Part shown: one piece after another, positions 8,413 through 17,060 of the stretch
Layout of the letters: every line of letters starts with the position of its first letter
Position numbering within the stretch: position 1 is the first letter of the stretch
Origin: Streptomyces asoensis
GTDB lineage: Bacteria; Actinomycetota; Actinomycetes; Streptomycetales; Streptomycetaceae
Assembly: GCF_013085465.1 (NCBI RefSeq)
Contig: NZ_CP049838.1
Location: 4,092,001 to 4,156,000 of the forward strand
Direction of reading: 5' to 3'
Length of the DNA: 64,000 nt
Notes under the pieces: model-generated
Told to the model about the DNA's origin: nothing
The model's input: the letters and a program-made list of their open reading frames with translations, nothing else
The model's database searches: none
Program-made: the position numbers and the translations under genes

Positions 8413-10053
8413 TCACCGGTTCGGGGGCGCGCCGTCGATCGGGCGCCCCAGGACACCCGGCCGCCGCTGCCACGGCCTGGGGCCGGCCGGCGGGCGGTAG
8501 CCGACGCCCAGCGCGTCGAGCCGCTCGTAGTGGGCCTCCATCCGTCGCTCGAAGTCGGCGAAGTCCCGCTCCTCCGGGGCGGGCAGGGCGCTCCAGGCGA
8601 CCTCGGCGAAGGCGGCGAGCCGGGGGAAGGCCTGGTAGTCCACGCGCGCGGGGTCCTCCATCACCTCGGTCCACAGGTTGGCCTGCGTGCCGAGCACATG
8701 CCCCGCCTCCTTCGGTGTCAGCTCCGAGGGAACGGGTTCGAACCGGTAGACGTCCTCCAGGGTGCGCACGAACCCGATCGGCACGGGCTCGTCCGCGCCG
8801 CCGTCCTGCCGGTGGTCCAGGTACACCTGCTGCTCGGGGCACATCACGACGTCGTGCCCGGCCCGCGCGGCGGCGATCCCGCCCGCGTAGCCACGCCAGG
8901 ACGACACGGCCGCCCCGTCCGCGAGCCCGCCCTCCAGGATCTCGTCCCAGCCGATGAGCCGACGCCCGCGCGCGGAGAGCCACTTGTCGAAGTGCCGGAT
9001 GAACCAGGACTGGAGCTGGTCCTCGCCGGCGAGTCCGAGTTCCCTGATGCGGGCCTGCGCGGCCGGCGACTGCCGCCACTGGTCCTTGGGGCATTCGTCA
9101 CCCCCGACGTGAATGAACTCCGAGGGGAACAGCTCCAGCAGTTCCTCGAAGACCCCCTCGTAGAAGCGCAGGGTGTTGTCGGTGGGGGCGAGTACGTTGG
9201 GATTGATCCCCCAGGTGTCCCACACGGAGAGGGCGGTCGTGTCGATGACGTCGGTGTTGCCGAGTTCCGGATACGCGGCGATCGCGGCCTGCGAGTGGCC
9301 GGGGACGTCGATTTCGGGGACGACGGTGATATGCCGCTCGGCGGCGTAGGCGACGATCTCCCGGATGTCGTCCTGCGTGTAGAAGCCACCGTGCGGCTTC
9401 TCCTCCCACAGCGGTGAGGCCCGGTGGCCGAATTTCGTGCGCGCCCGCCAGGAACCGACCTCGGTCAGCCGGGGGTACCGCTCGATCTCGATCCGCCAGC
9501 CCTGGTCGTCCGTCAGATGGAAGTGGAAGACGTTGAGTTTGTGCGCCGCCATCAGGTCCAGGTAGCGCAGGACGCCGTCCTTGGGCATGAAGTGCCGGGC
9601 GACGTCGAGCATGAGGCCGCGCCAGCGGAAGCGGGGGGCGTCCTCGATGATCTGGTGCGGGATGCCGTACATGATCCCCGGCCGCACGGGGGCGCGCCGG
9701 AAGGCGTGCCGGCCGAGCAGCTGACGCAGCGTCTGCGCGCCCCAGAAGACGCCGGCCGGGCTTCCGCCGCGGATCTCGATGCCCCAGGTGGCGAGGACGC
9801 TCAGTTTGTACGCCTCCGGCTCCATCGTGTCGTCCAGACACAGCTGTACGGAGTCGCGGACGCCCTGCGGGCCGGGTCGCAGGGGCACACCGAAGGCCGC
9901 GCCGAGGGTGGCGCGCAGCCAGCGTTCGGTGCCCTCCGTGCCGGGCGCGGCCCATACGGTGATGTTCTCGTCGATGACGACACCGCAGCGCTTGGGGCCG
10001 TTGACGGCGCGCGGCACGGGGACGAGTTCGACGAGGTCGAATGCAGAAGGCAC
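8413..10053 (-). CDS. Cytoplasmic GH20 beta-N-acetylhexosaminidase
   Basis: 546 residues from GTG 10053, one base after the stop of the upstream permease gene (AAAGGA ribosome site). The N-terminal GH20b-like domain (about 1-140) precedes the TIM barrel, which begins GLMLDVARHFM and contains NVFHFHLTDDQGWR, the VPEIDVPGH strand and the catalytic pair in HVGGDECPKDQW (Asp-Glu; the Asp assists substrate-assisted catalysis by the N-acetyl group). No signal peptide is seen, so it acts on imported substrate. Being last in an importer operon, it probably splits chitobiose or other GlcNAc-terminated oligosaccharides to GlcNAc. The arrangement recalls dasABC with its GlcNAcase, but this is a separate locus. 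Confidence 0.92.
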   Translation of the reverse strand: MPSAFDLVELVPVPRAVNGPKRCGVVIDENITVWAAPGTEGTERWLRATLGAAFGVPLRPGPQGVRDSVQLCLDDTMEPEAYKLSVLATWGIEIRGGSPAGVFWGAQTLRQLLGRHAFRRAPVRPGIMYGIPHQIIEDAPRFRWRGLMLDVARHFMPKDGVLRYLDLMAAHKLNVFHFHLTDDQGWRIEIERYPRLTEVGSWRARTKFGHRASPLWEEKPHGGFYTQDDIREIVAYAAERHITVVPEIDVPGHSQAAIAAYPELGNTDVIDTTALSVWDTWGINPNVLAPTDNTLRFYEGVFEELLELFPSEFIHVGGDECPKDQWRQSPAAQARIRELGLAGEDQLQSWFIRHFDKWLSARGRRLIGWDEILEGGLADGAAVSSWRGYAGGIAAARAGHDVVMCPEQQVYLDHRQDGGADEPVPIGFVRTLEDVYRFEPVPSELTPKEAGHVLGTQANLWTEVMEDPARVDYQAFPRLAAFAEVAWSALPAPEERDFADFERRMEAHYERLDALGVGYRPPAGPRPWQRRPGVLGRPIDGAPPNR

Positions 10054-10054
10054 A

Positions 10055-10900
10055 TCAGTCCTTTACCGCTCCGCCCAGCCCGGAGACCAGCCGTCGCTGT
10101 ACGAGTACGAAGAACACCAGAACGGGAATCGTCATGACCGTGGAGCCGGCCATCACGCCGCCCCAGTCGGGGTCGTCCGGCTTGTAGAAGACCAGCAGGG
10201 CCATCGGGAGGGTCGACTGCGAGGTGTCGCTGATGATGAAGGACTTGGCGAACAGGAAGTCGTTCCAGGCCGAGATGAAGGAAAACACGCTCGTGGCCAC
10301 CAGACCCGGCAGGACGAGCGGGAAAAGGATCTGCCACAGAAAGCGCGTCCGGCTCGCCCCGTCGAGGTACGCGGCCTCCTCCAGCGCCTCCGGAACCGCT
10401 TTCACGAACCCTCTCAGCATCCAGATCGCGAAGGGCAGTGAGAAGGCGATGTGAGGCAGGATCAGGGAGCCCAGGGTGTTCAACTGGCCGAAGTCCCGCA
10501 TGAGGAAGAACAACGGGATCGTCAGCGCCTCCACGGGCACCATCTGGGCCACCAGGAACATGATCAGCAGGGTGGTGCGGAAGCGGAACCGGAATCGGGT
10601 CACGGCGGTCGCGGCGAGAAACGCGATCACTCCGGAGGCGATCACCACCGCGCCCGCCACGACAAGGCTGTTGAGGAAGTAGCGGCCGAATTCCTGCTGC
10701 CCGAAGACGCGGCGGAAGGAATCCAGAGAGGGCGCGAGCGTCCACGGTCGCGGCTCGCTCGAGCGGATCTCCCCGGCCGGTTTGAACGCGCCCAGCACCA
10801 TCCAGTAGAGCGGGAAGGCGACGACCACCGCGACCAGCAGCGCGCAGGCCTCGGCGGCGAACCGCCACGGACGGGTCACGAGACCCCGCACAAGAGTCAC
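10055..10900 (-). CDS. Sugar ABC transporter permease (MalG type)
   Basis: 281 residues from GTG 10900, preceded by AAAGGAGGAAGC, an almost ideal ribosome site; the longer upstream frame is only readthrough of the other permease. Six membrane helices of the binding-protein-dependent permease fold are visible. The cytoplasmic EAA loop reads VPEALEEAAYLDGASRTRFLWQ, where the ATPase docks. It pairs with the permease at 10912-11919. No ATPase gene is in the operon; in Streptomyces such CUT1 importers use the shared ATPase MsiK. Confidence 0.92.
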   Translation of the reverse strand: MTLVRGLVTRPWRFAAEACALLVAVVVAFPLYWMVLGAFKPAGEIRSSEPRPWTLAPSLDSFRRVFGQQEFGRYFLNSLVVAGAVVIASGVIAFLAATAVTRFRFRFRTTLLIMFLVAQMVPVEALTIPLFFLMRDFGQLNTLGSLILPHIAFSLPFAIWMLRGFVKAVPEALEEAAYLDGASRTRFLWQILFPLVLPGLVATSVFSFISAWNDFLFAKSFIISDTSQSTLPMALLVFYKPDDPDWGGVMAGSTVMTIPVLVFFVLVQRRLVSGLGGAVKD

Positions 10901-10911
10901 GCTTCCTCCTT

Positions 10912-11919
10912 TCACAGCTCCTCCCCCTGCCGGCGCAGCAGCCGCAGGTACACCAGCGTGACGGCGAGCAGGATCAGCAGCATCACGACGCCGATCGCCG
11001 AGCCGAGGCCGTACTGCGAGGACGCGAAGGCCTGTTGGTAGGCGTAGACGTTCAGGACGAGGTTCTGCCCGGCGATGCCGCCCCCGTTCGTCATCACATA
11101 GATCTGGGTGAAGACCTTGAAGTCCCAGATGACCGACTGGATGGTGACGACCACGAGGATCGGCCGCAGCATCGGGGCCAGCACGGACCGCCAGATCCGC
11201 CACTGCGAGGCGCCGTCCAGGGCCGCCGCCTCCAGGACCTCGGACGGCACGGAGCGGATCCCGGCGTAGACGGTGACCATCACGAACGGGAAGGAGCACC
11301 AGACCACTTCGAGCAGGACGAGGAAGAAGGCGCTGAAGCGGCCGTACGTCCATGAGTGGTCGCCGAGGCCCAGCAGCCGGTTCACCGGGCCGAAGTCGGG
11401 GTCGAACAGGAACAGCCAGACCGTCGAGCCGGTGACCGCGGGGGTCGCCCAGGCGCCCATCGCGGCCAGCATCAGCGCGAGCCGCGGCACGGCACGCACG
11501 CGCGTGAGGAGCACGGCGAGCGCGCAGCCGACGGCGAGGGTGGAGACCACACAGGCCGCCGCGAAGACGACCGTCGACAGGAGCACCTGCCAGAACTGGT
11601 CGTCGGAGAAGACGTCCGCGTAGTTGCCGAAGCCCCGGAAGGCGGTCGGCTCCCCGCCGCTGACCTGGGCCTGGGTGTAGCGGAAGAGCGAGATCAGGCC
11701 GAGCTGGTAGACGGGGTAGGCCAGCAGCGCGGCAAGGACGACGAGAGCGGGCGCGAGGTAGAGCCAGGGCACCGTTTGACGCCGCCCGCCACGACCGGCC
11801 CGGGGGCGCGGGGCCGCATCGGATGTGCGGCTGTCGCCGCGTGGGCGCGACCGGCCACGTCCGGCCGGCGGTCGCCCACGAACCTCGACCCCCGGGCTGT
11901 TGGGCGTCACCGGCGTCAC
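10912..11919 (-). CDS. Sugar ABC transporter permease (MalF type)
   Basis: 335 residues from GTG 11919, overlapping the binding-protein stop by four bases (GTGA). An Arg/Pro/Gly-rich cytoplasmic N-terminus of about 45 residues precedes the first helix (YLAPALVVLAALLAYPVY). The EAA loop is VPSEVLEAAALDGASQWRIWRS. It lacks any enlarged extracytoplasmic loop, unlike the MalF-type protein at 55118. Together with the MalG-type partner and the lipoprotein it forms a CUT1 oligosaccharide importer, probably for chitobiose-like substrates given the GH20 gene in the same operon. Confidence 0.92.
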   Translation of the reverse strand: MTPVTPNSPGVEVRGRPPAGRGRSRPRGDSRTSDAAPRPRAGRGGRRQTVPWLYLAPALVVLAALLAYPVYQLGLISLFRYTQAQVSGGEPTAFRGFGNYADVFSDDQFWQVLLSTVVFAAACVVSTLAVGCALAVLLTRVRAVPRLALMLAAMGAWATPAVTGSTVWLFLFDPDFGPVNRLLGLGDHSWTYGRFSAFFLVLLEVVWCSFPFVMVTVYAGIRSVPSEVLEAAALDGASQWRIWRSVLAPMLRPILVVVTIQSVIWDFKVFTQIYVMTNGGGIAGQNLVLNVYAYQQAFASSQYGLGSAIGVVMLLILLAVTLVYLRLLRRQGEEL

Positions 11920-13211
11920 CCGGCCGAGCCGAACGCGGCATCCATCTTCTTCGCCGCCTCCGTCGAGGCCGCGGCCACGTCCTTCTTGCCGCTGACGACC
12001 TCCTGGAACATCGTCGGCAGGACCAGGGACGAGTCGATCTGCGACCACGCGGGCGACGCGGGCACGAACCTGGTCCCGGCGGCCAGGGTCTGCACGAAGG
12101 GCTTCACGAAGGGTTCCTTCGCGGCGGCCTGGTCCCGGACGTCCGTGAAGGTGGGCAGGAAGCCCATCGCGTCGAACAGCGATGCCTGGGTCTTCTTCGA
12201 GGCGAGGGCCTCCATCAGCTGGACGGCGAGGGTGCGGTGCGAGGTGCTCTTCAGCACACCGATGTTGTTGCCGCCCGCGAAGGCCGGGGCGATCGAGCCG
12301 GACGTCACACCCGGCAGCGGTACGACGGCGTACTCGCCCTTCACCTTGCCGGCCTCCACGGCCGTGTGGCTGAAGTCGCCGCCGATCGCCATGCCCGCCT
12401 TGCCCGCGGCGAAGGCGGTGATGGTGTCGTTGCCGCCCATGCCCGCGCACTTGGCGGCGGGACAGTTGTCGTCGGAGAAGAGCGACGTGTACGCGGTGAT
12501 GCCCTTTTGGGCGGCCGCGCTGTCGATGCCGGAGGCGTACGAGCCGCTCTTGCCGGTGGCGAGTTCACCGCCGTTGGCCCACACGAAGGGCATCGCGCCG
12601 TAGGTGTAGGCGCCGCCGACCACCAGGCCGTACAGATCGGGCTTCGCGGCGCGGATCCTGCGGGCGGTGGTCGCCAGCTCGGCCATGGTCTTCGGGACTT
12701 CCAGACCGAGTTCCTCGAAGACGTCCGTGCGGTAGTACAGGGCGCGGACGCCGACGTAGAAGGGGGCGCCGTAGAGCTTGCCGTCGACGGTGACGGACTG
12801 CTTGGCGGTGGGGTCGGTCGCCTTGGCCTCGCTCCAGTCGCCGAAGTCCTCGGTGACGTCCAGGAGTCCGCCGTCGTGGACGTAGCCGGCCGTGTCGGTG
12901 TTGCCGTACTCCATGACGTCAGGAGCCGACTTGGGGTCGTTGAAGGCGGCCTTGACGCGCTGGGCGCGGGTGTCGATCGGGATGTACTCGACGTCGACCT
13001 TCGCGCCCTTGTGGGCCTTCTCGAAGGCGGCGACGACCGAGTCGACGACCTGTTCCTTGGGCTTGTTGCCGACCTCCTGGAACAGCCAGACGCGCAGGGT
13101 GCCCGTCTTGGCGTCCGTGTCGGAAGAGGAGTTGTCGGATGTCTGGGGGGCGCAGGCGGCGACGACCAGGGCGGCGGCCGCGAGTGCGGCCAGTCGGGTG
13201 GGGAGCTTCAT
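11916..13211 (-). CDS. Sugar-binding lipoprotein of ABC importer
   Basis: 431 residues from ATG 13211, with GGAGGATC eight bases upstream. A lipoprotein signal peptide (MKLPTRLAALAAAALVVAAC) ends at a lipobox cysteine, followed by a Ser/Asp-rich linker and a family 1 extracellular solute-binding domain. VEYIPIDTRAQRVKAAFND and APDVMEYGNTDTAGY are typical of the N-lobe. The lipoprotein would be anchored outside the membrane and deliver oligosaccharide to the two permeases. It is the first gene of the operon, so the operator-like inverted repeat at 13230-13244 immediately upstream probably controls the whole set. Confidence 0.92.
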   Translation of the reverse strand: MKLPTRLAALAAAALVVAACAPQTSDNSSSDTDAKTGTLRVWLFQEVGNKPKEQVVDSVVAAFEKAHKGAKVDVEYIPIDTRAQRVKAAFNDPKSAPDVMEYGNTDTAGYVHDGGLLDVTEDFGDWSEAKATDPTAKQSVTVDGKLYGAPFYVGVRALYYRTDVFEELGLEVPKTMAELATTARRIRAAKPDLYGLVVGGAYTYGAMPFVWANGGELATGKSGSYASGIDSAAAQKGITAYTSLFSDDNCPAAKCAGMGGNDTITAFAAGKAGMAIGGDFSHTAVEAGKVKGEYAVVPLPGVTSGSIAPAFAGGNNIGVLKSTSHRTLAVQLMEALASKKTQASLFDAMGFLPTFTDVRDQAAAKEPFVKPFVQTLAAGTRFVPASPAWSQIDSSLVLPTMFQEVVSGKKDVAAASTEAAKKMDAAFGSAG

Positions 13212-13519
13212 GGCGCGATCCTCCGAGCGTTGCAACATATGCAATGACTGTTTCGCTCTGCACAACACATCGGAGGCTAGGGACTACATGAACACGCCGA
13301 CAAGAGGTCTCAACCACTCTGTGACCACCGGACGCACCCCGTGCAACGACAAAGGCGGCACAAGGCGACACAAAGCGACAGGACCCACCAGAAGGGCCGG
13401 AAGGCACAGAAGGGAGTGAAGGGAGTGAAGGGCGAGAAGGGAATGAAGAGCCGGAAAGACGCCGAGGCCCCCGGGGCGCGTCACATCGCGCCCCGGGGGC
13501 CTCGGAAAAGTCCCTGCGG
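13212..13519. promoter_or_regulatory. 308-base region with importer promoter, inverted repeat and purine-rich repeats
   Basis: Next to the binding-protein start lies TTGCAACATATGCAA (13230-13244), whose 5-base arms TTGCA/TGCAA are inverted around a 5-base spacer. It is a candidate operator for a sugar-responsive repressor. Further away (13410-13448) the plus strand is purine-rich with GAAGGGAGTGAAGGGAGTGAAGG-like repeats of about nine bases. The far end holds the terminator at 13462-13505. I see no credible gene here. Confidence 0.5.
13462..13505 (-). terminator. Perfect 19-bp hairpin downstream of the DUF3039 gene
   Basis: The arms 13462-13480 and 13487-13505 are exact 19-base reverse complements (CCGAGGCCCCCGGGGCGCG) with loop TCACAT. 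The hairpin starts 15 bases after the stop of the minus-strand gene at 13520. It has no long T-run, which is usual for Streptomyces terminators. Confidence 0.8.
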
Positions 13520-13816
13520 CTACTTCTTGTCGCCGCCCTTGCCCTTGTCGTCGCCGCCGGCCATGGACTCGAAGATCTCCTTGCACATGGGGCAGACCGG
13601 GTACTTCTTCGGGTCACGGCCGGGCACCCAGACCTTGCCGCACAGCGCCACGACGGGCGTCCCGTCGAGGGCGCTCGCCATGATCTTGTCCTTCTGGACG
13701 TAGTGGGCGTAGCGCTCGTGGTCCCCGTCGCCGTGCGACACCTGCGGCGTCGGCTCTACGAGGGTTCCCGTCCCAGTGCCTCGCTGGGGCTGGGTCTCAG
13801 GCTCAAGAGTGCTCAT
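13520..13816 (-). CDS. DUF3039 family protein, zinc-ribbon-like
   Basis: 98 residues. The N-terminal 30 residues are low complexity. The core contains HERYAHYVQKDKIMASALDGTPVVALCGKVW and then PVCPMCKEIFESM, so one Cys plus a CPMC knuckle could bind a metal ion. The C-terminus is Gly/Lys/Asp-rich. The family is conserved across actinobacteria and usually neighbours yqgE and murA, as here, but it has no assigned function. No membrane segment or signal is present. Confidence 0.85.
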   Translation of the reverse strand: MSTLEPETQPQRGTGTGTLVEPTPQVSHGDGDHERYAHYVQKDKIMASALDGTPVVALCGKVWVPGRDPKKYPVCPMCKEIFESMAGGDDKGKGGDKK

Positions 13817-13858
13817 GGCGCCAAGGGTACTGAAGCCGGGTACCGAAGCTCACACCCG

Positions 13859-14431
13859 TCAGTTGAGCGAAGCGTCGTCCGGATACGTCGCCACCATCGC
13901 GAGTTCGCTGCGCTGGCGGCGCAGCACCTCGCGCCAGAGTCTCTCGGGGGACGGCGAGGAGACGTCGCCGGGTTCGGACTCCACGACGTACCAGGCGCCC
14001 TCGCCCAGCTCGTCCTCCAGCTGGCCCGGGCCCCAGCCGGCGTATCCGGCGAAGATCCGCAGGGAGCCGAGGGCCGAGGCCAGGAGCTCCGGCGGGGCCT
14101 CCAGGTCGACGAGGCCGATCGCGCCGTGCACCCGGCGCCAGCCGAGCGGGGTGCCGTCGACGGCCGTGCCGCCCGGGATGACGGCGATCCCGAGGGCCGA
14201 GTCGAGGGACACCGGGCCGCCCTGGAAGACGACGCCGGGTTCACCGGTGAGATCCGCCCAGCCCTCCAGGATGTCGCTCACGCCCACCGGTGTGGGCCGA
14301 TTGAGGACGACACCGAGGGAGCCCTCCTCGTCGTGGTCGAGAAGGAGCACCACCGCACGGTCGAAGTTCGGGTCCGCCAGGGCGGGTGTTGCCACGAGCA
14401 GCCGCCCTGTGAGCGAGGACACCTCGGTCAT
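13859..14431 (-). CDS. YqgE/AlgH family protein (UPF0301)
   Basis: 190 residues if started at ATG 14431; an ATG nine bases earlier (14440) is also possible but has its only purine-rich site too close. Recognised by SLTGRLLVATPALADPNFDRAVVLLLDHDEEGSLGVVLNRPT at the N-terminus (residues about 5-48), FQGGPVS, and FAGYAGWGPGQLEDEL, all typical of the family (about 185-190 residues). The fold is known but the cellular function is not established; in Pseudomonas the homologue was linked to alginate regulation. It is divergent from murA across a 278-base gap. Confidence 0.9.
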   Translation of the reverse strand: MTEVSSLTGRLLVATPALADPNFDRAVVLLLDHDEEGSLGVVLNRPTPVGVSDILEGWADLTGEPGVVFQGGPVSLDSALGIAVIPGGTAVDGTPLGWRRVHGAIGLVDLEAPPELLASALGSLRIFAGYAGWGPGQLEDELGEGAWYVVESEPGDVSSPSPERLWREVLRRQRSELAMVATYPDDASLN

Positions 14432-14577
14432 GCCAGACATGATCCCGCATCTTCCCGCGAAGTGGGGAGGCAATGCGGGCACACGGGACGCGCACGGGCG
14501 CGGTCCGGGCGCACGGGCCCGCGGGGCGGTCGATGGTGACCCCATGTGCCCGGTGGGAAACGGTTCGTGTTGTGACA

Positions 14578-14594
14578 CAGCTATGACGTAGCTG
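14578..14594. promoter_or_regulatory. Inverted repeat between yqgE and murA
   Basis: CAGCTATGACGTAGCTG: six-base arms CAGCTA/TAGCTG around TGACG. It lies 115 bases before the murA start in the divergent intergenic region, a position suited to a regulator of either gene. There is no direct evidence of binding. Confidence 0.35.
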
Positions 14595-14709
14595 GGCGGT
14601 CCCTGGGCTTACGGGACAGGGGGCGACGGCGATTACTCTGTCTCATCTGGCCCTGCCCCCGACACCAACGGCCCTTGCCCCAATCCACCATCCATGGAAC
14701 GCGAGATAC

Positions 14710-16056
14710 ATGACCGTCAACGGCTCTGACGACGTACTGCTTGTCCACGGCGGAACCCCGCTCGAGGGCGAGATCCGTGTCCGCGGTGCGAAGAACCTCG
14801 TACCCAAGGCCATGGTCGCCGCCCTGCTGGGCAGTGAGCCGAGTCGGCTGCGCAACGTTCCGGACATCCGTGACGTGCGGGTCGTACGCGGCCTGCTCCA
14901 GCTGCACGGTGTGACGGTCCGGCCGGGTGAGGAGCCGGGTGAGCTGGTGCTCGACCCGACCTACGTGGAGAGCGCCAACGTCGCCGACATCGACGCCCAC
15001 GCGGGTTCGAGCCGGATTCCGATCCTGTTCTGCGGCCCGCTCCTGCACCGCCTCGGCCACGCGTTCATCCCGGGCCTGGGCGGCTGCGACATCGGCGGCC
15101 GGCCCATCGACTTCCACTTCGACGTGCTGCGGCAGTTCGGCGCGAAGATCGAGAAGCGGGAGGACGGCCAGTACCTGGAGGCCCCGCAGCGGCTGCGCGG
15201 CACGAAGATCGTGCTGCCGTACCCGTCGGTCGGCGCGACCGAGCAGGTGCTGCTGACGGCCGTCCTGGCGGAGGGCGTCACCGAGCTCGCGAACGCGGCC
15301 GTGGAGCCGGAGATCGAGGATCTCATCTGCGTGCTCCAGAAGATGGGCGCCATCATCGCGATGGACACCGACCGCACGATCCGCATCACCGGTGTCGACA
15401 AGCTCGGCGGCTACAACCACGCGGCCCTGTCGGACCGTCTGGAGGCCGCCTCCTGGGCGTCCGCGGCGCTGGCGACCGAAGGCAACATCTACGTCCGCGG
15501 CGCCCAGCAGCGCTCGATGATGACGTTCCTGAACACCTACCGCAAGGTGGGCGGCGCCTTCGAGATCGACGACGAGGGCATCCGCTTCTGGCACCCGGGC
15601 GGCCAGCTGAAGTCCATCGCGCTGGAGACGGACGTCCACCCCGGTTTCCAGACGGACTGGCAGCAGCCGCTGGTCGTCGCCCTGACACAGGCCACGGGCC
15701 TCTCGATCGTCCACGAGACGGTCTACGAGTCCCGGCTGGGCTTCACCTCCGCGCTCAACCAGATGGGCGCCCACATCCAGCTGTACCGCGAGTGCCTCGG
15801 CGGCTCCGACTGCCGCTTCGGGCAGCGCAACTTCCTGCACTCGGCGGTCGTGTCGGGCCCCACGAAGCTCCAGGGCGCCGACCTGGTCATCCCGGACCTC
15901 CGCGGCGGCTTCTCGTACCTGATCGCCGCCCTCGCGGCCCAGGGCACCTCCCGGGTCCACGGCATCGACCTCATCAACCGCGGCTACGAGAACTTCATGG
16001 AGAAGCTCGTGGAGCTCGGCGCGAAGGTCGAACTGCCGGGCAAAGCACTCGGCTGA
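14710..16056 (+). CDS. murA: UDP-N-acetylglucosamine 1-carboxyvinyltransferase MurA
   Basis: 448 residues. It transfers enolpyruvate from PEP to UDP-GlcNAc, the first committed step of peptidoglycan synthesis, in the cytoplasm. The N-terminal GAKNLVPKAMVAALL carries the conserved Lys-Asn pair, and GLGGCDIGGRPIDFH carries the active-site Cys that fosfomycin alkylates; mycobacterial MurA has Asp there, so this enzyme keeps the fosfomycin-sensitive form. DLRGGFSYLIAAL and the final domain are normal. The gene ends MEKLVELGAKVELPGKALG, and exactly these codons plus the downstream hairpin are tandemly repeated (see 15997-16323). The upstream start context is weak (GAACGCGAGATAC). Confidence 0.97.
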   Translation: MTVNGSDDVLLVHGGTPLEGEIRVRGAKNLVPKAMVAALLGSEPSRLRNVPDIRDVRVVRGLLQLHGVTVRPGEEPGELVLDPTYVESANVADIDAHAGSSRIPILFCGPLLHRLGHAFIPGLGGCDIGGRPIDFHFDVLRQFGAKIEKREDGQYLEAPQRLRGTKIVLPYPSVGATEQVLLTAVLAEGVTELANAAVEPEIEDLICVLQKMGAIIAMDTDRTIRITGVDKLGGYNHAALSDRLEAASWASAALATEGNIYVRGAQQRSMMTFLNTYRKVGGAFEIDDEGIRFWHPGGQLKSIALETDVHPGFQTDWQQPLVVALTQATGLSIVHETVYESRLGFTSALNQMGAHIQLYRECLGGSDCRFGQRNFLHSAVVSGPTKLQGADLVIPDLRGGFSYLIAALAAQGTSRVHGIDLINRGYENFMEKLVELGAKVELPGKALG

Positions 16057-16323
16057 CCCCACCGCCTCACTCCGGCCCGGGACGACCTCCTCCCGGCCGG
16101 AGGTCCGGGCGTCGCCCCCCGGGCAGGCACAGCATGGAGAAGCTCGTGGAGCTCGGCGCGAAGGTCGAACTGCCGGGCAAAGCACTCGGCTGACCCCACC
16201 GCCTCACTCCGGCCCGGGACGACCTCCTCCCGGCCGGAGGTCCGGGCGTCGCCCCCCGGGCAGGCACAGCATGGAGAAGCTCGTGGAGCTCGGCGCGAAG
16301 GTCGAACTGCCGGGCAAAGCACT
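15997..16323 (+). repeat. 137-bp tandem repeat of the murA 3' end and its downstream hairpin (2.4 copies)
   Basis: Copy 1 is 15997-16133, copy 2 is 16134-16270 and copy 3 is a 53-base identical fragment 16271-16323. Each full unit contains the last 19 codons of murA beginning with ATG, the TGA stop, and a GC-rich hairpin (ACCTCC...GGAGGT with outer CCCGG...CCGGG). The period is exactly 137 and the two full copies are identical as far as I can read. Copy 2 therefore holds an intact mini-ORF for the MurA tail (16134-16193). Copy 3 loses the stop (TGA to TGG) and reads on to 16468. No ribosome site precedes either mini-ORF. Confidence 0.95.
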
Positions 16324-16397
16324 GGGCTGGCACTCATCCGTCCGGGCCGGCAGAAAGCGGCCCGGACGGCGCTTGAGGCCATGTGTGAGCGCACAAC

Positions 16398-16436
16398 GAT
16401 GGGGCGGCACCCGGGAAAACCGGGTGCCGCCCCATC
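16398..16436. terminator. Bidirectional terminator between murA and hupA
   Basis: A perfect 17-bp stem (16398-16414 with 16420-16436, GATGGGGCGGCACCCGG) and loop GAAAA sit between convergent murA and hupA. With the repeat array it fills the 428-base gap 16057-16484. I see no gene in the remaining 16324-16397. Confidence 0.85.
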
Positions 16437-16484
16437 ACGTTGCCTACGCGCCGTACACCGTCCGGTGAGGCGTAGACGGCAAGG

Positions 16485-16766
16485 TCACTTGCCCTTTGCC
16501 GCTTCCTTGAGCTTCGAGCCCGCGGAGACCTTGACGCTGTAGCCGGCCGGGATCTGGATCGGGTCGCCGGTCTGCGGGTTGCGGGCGGTGCGAGCGGCAC
16601 GGTGGGTGCGCTCGAAGGTCAGGAAGCCGGGGATCGTGACCTTCTCGTCGCCCTTGGAGACGATGTCGCCGACGACCTCGGCGAACGCGGCCAGCACTGC
16701 GTCGGCGTCCTTGCGGGTCACCTCGGCGCGGTCGGCCAGCGCGGCCACCAGCTCACTGCGGTTCAT
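16485..16766 (-). CDS. hupA: HU-family nucleoid DNA-binding protein
   Basis: 93 residues, start ATG 16766 with GGGAG nine bases upstream; the longer upstream frame is not coding. MNRSELVAALADRAEVTRKDADAVLAAF is the helical dimerisation half, and GFLTFERTHRAARTARNPQTGDPIQIPAGYSVKVSAGSKLKEAAKGK contains the beta-arm with the RNPQTG tip whose proline intercalates DNA (residues 47-93). The length is that of ordinary HU without the Lys-rich tail of Streptomyces HupS, so it is the HupA type. It compacts the chromosome. The 294 bases upstream to 17060 contain its promoter and no other gene that I can see. Confidence 0.96.
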   Translation of the reverse strand: MNRSELVAALADRAEVTRKDADAVLAAFAEVVGDIVSKGDEKVTIPGFLTFERTHRAARTARNPQTGDPIQIPAGYSVKVSAGSKLKEAAKGK

Positions 16767-17060
16767 GTTGTTACTCCCGTGTTCTTCTTGCCGTTGCGGC
16801 GTGCCACGCGGCGGAGCCGCATGTTGGGCACAGCGAAGTCGTTGTGCACGCGCCCAGAGACGCATCCTGCCCCTACCAGCGGCGCGAAAGCCAATCCGGC
16901 ACCCGCTCGGAGTCGTGAGACAACCCTTGGGAGTCACACGAAGGGCGATTGGGTCGGGCGCAACCCTAGAGGGCCGTCCACGGCGCGAGGTTCCGCGACG
17001 CGCCGTCGCGGGGGCCACCGTGGCGATCCTCACAGCCCCCGCACACCCGGTGCCCCGAGC

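Noticed and set aside
16067..16410. Minus-strand open frames over the murA repeat
   Set aside because: They are reverse translations of the tandem repeat (repeated CFARQFDLRAELHELL) with no ribosome site and no independent coding signal.
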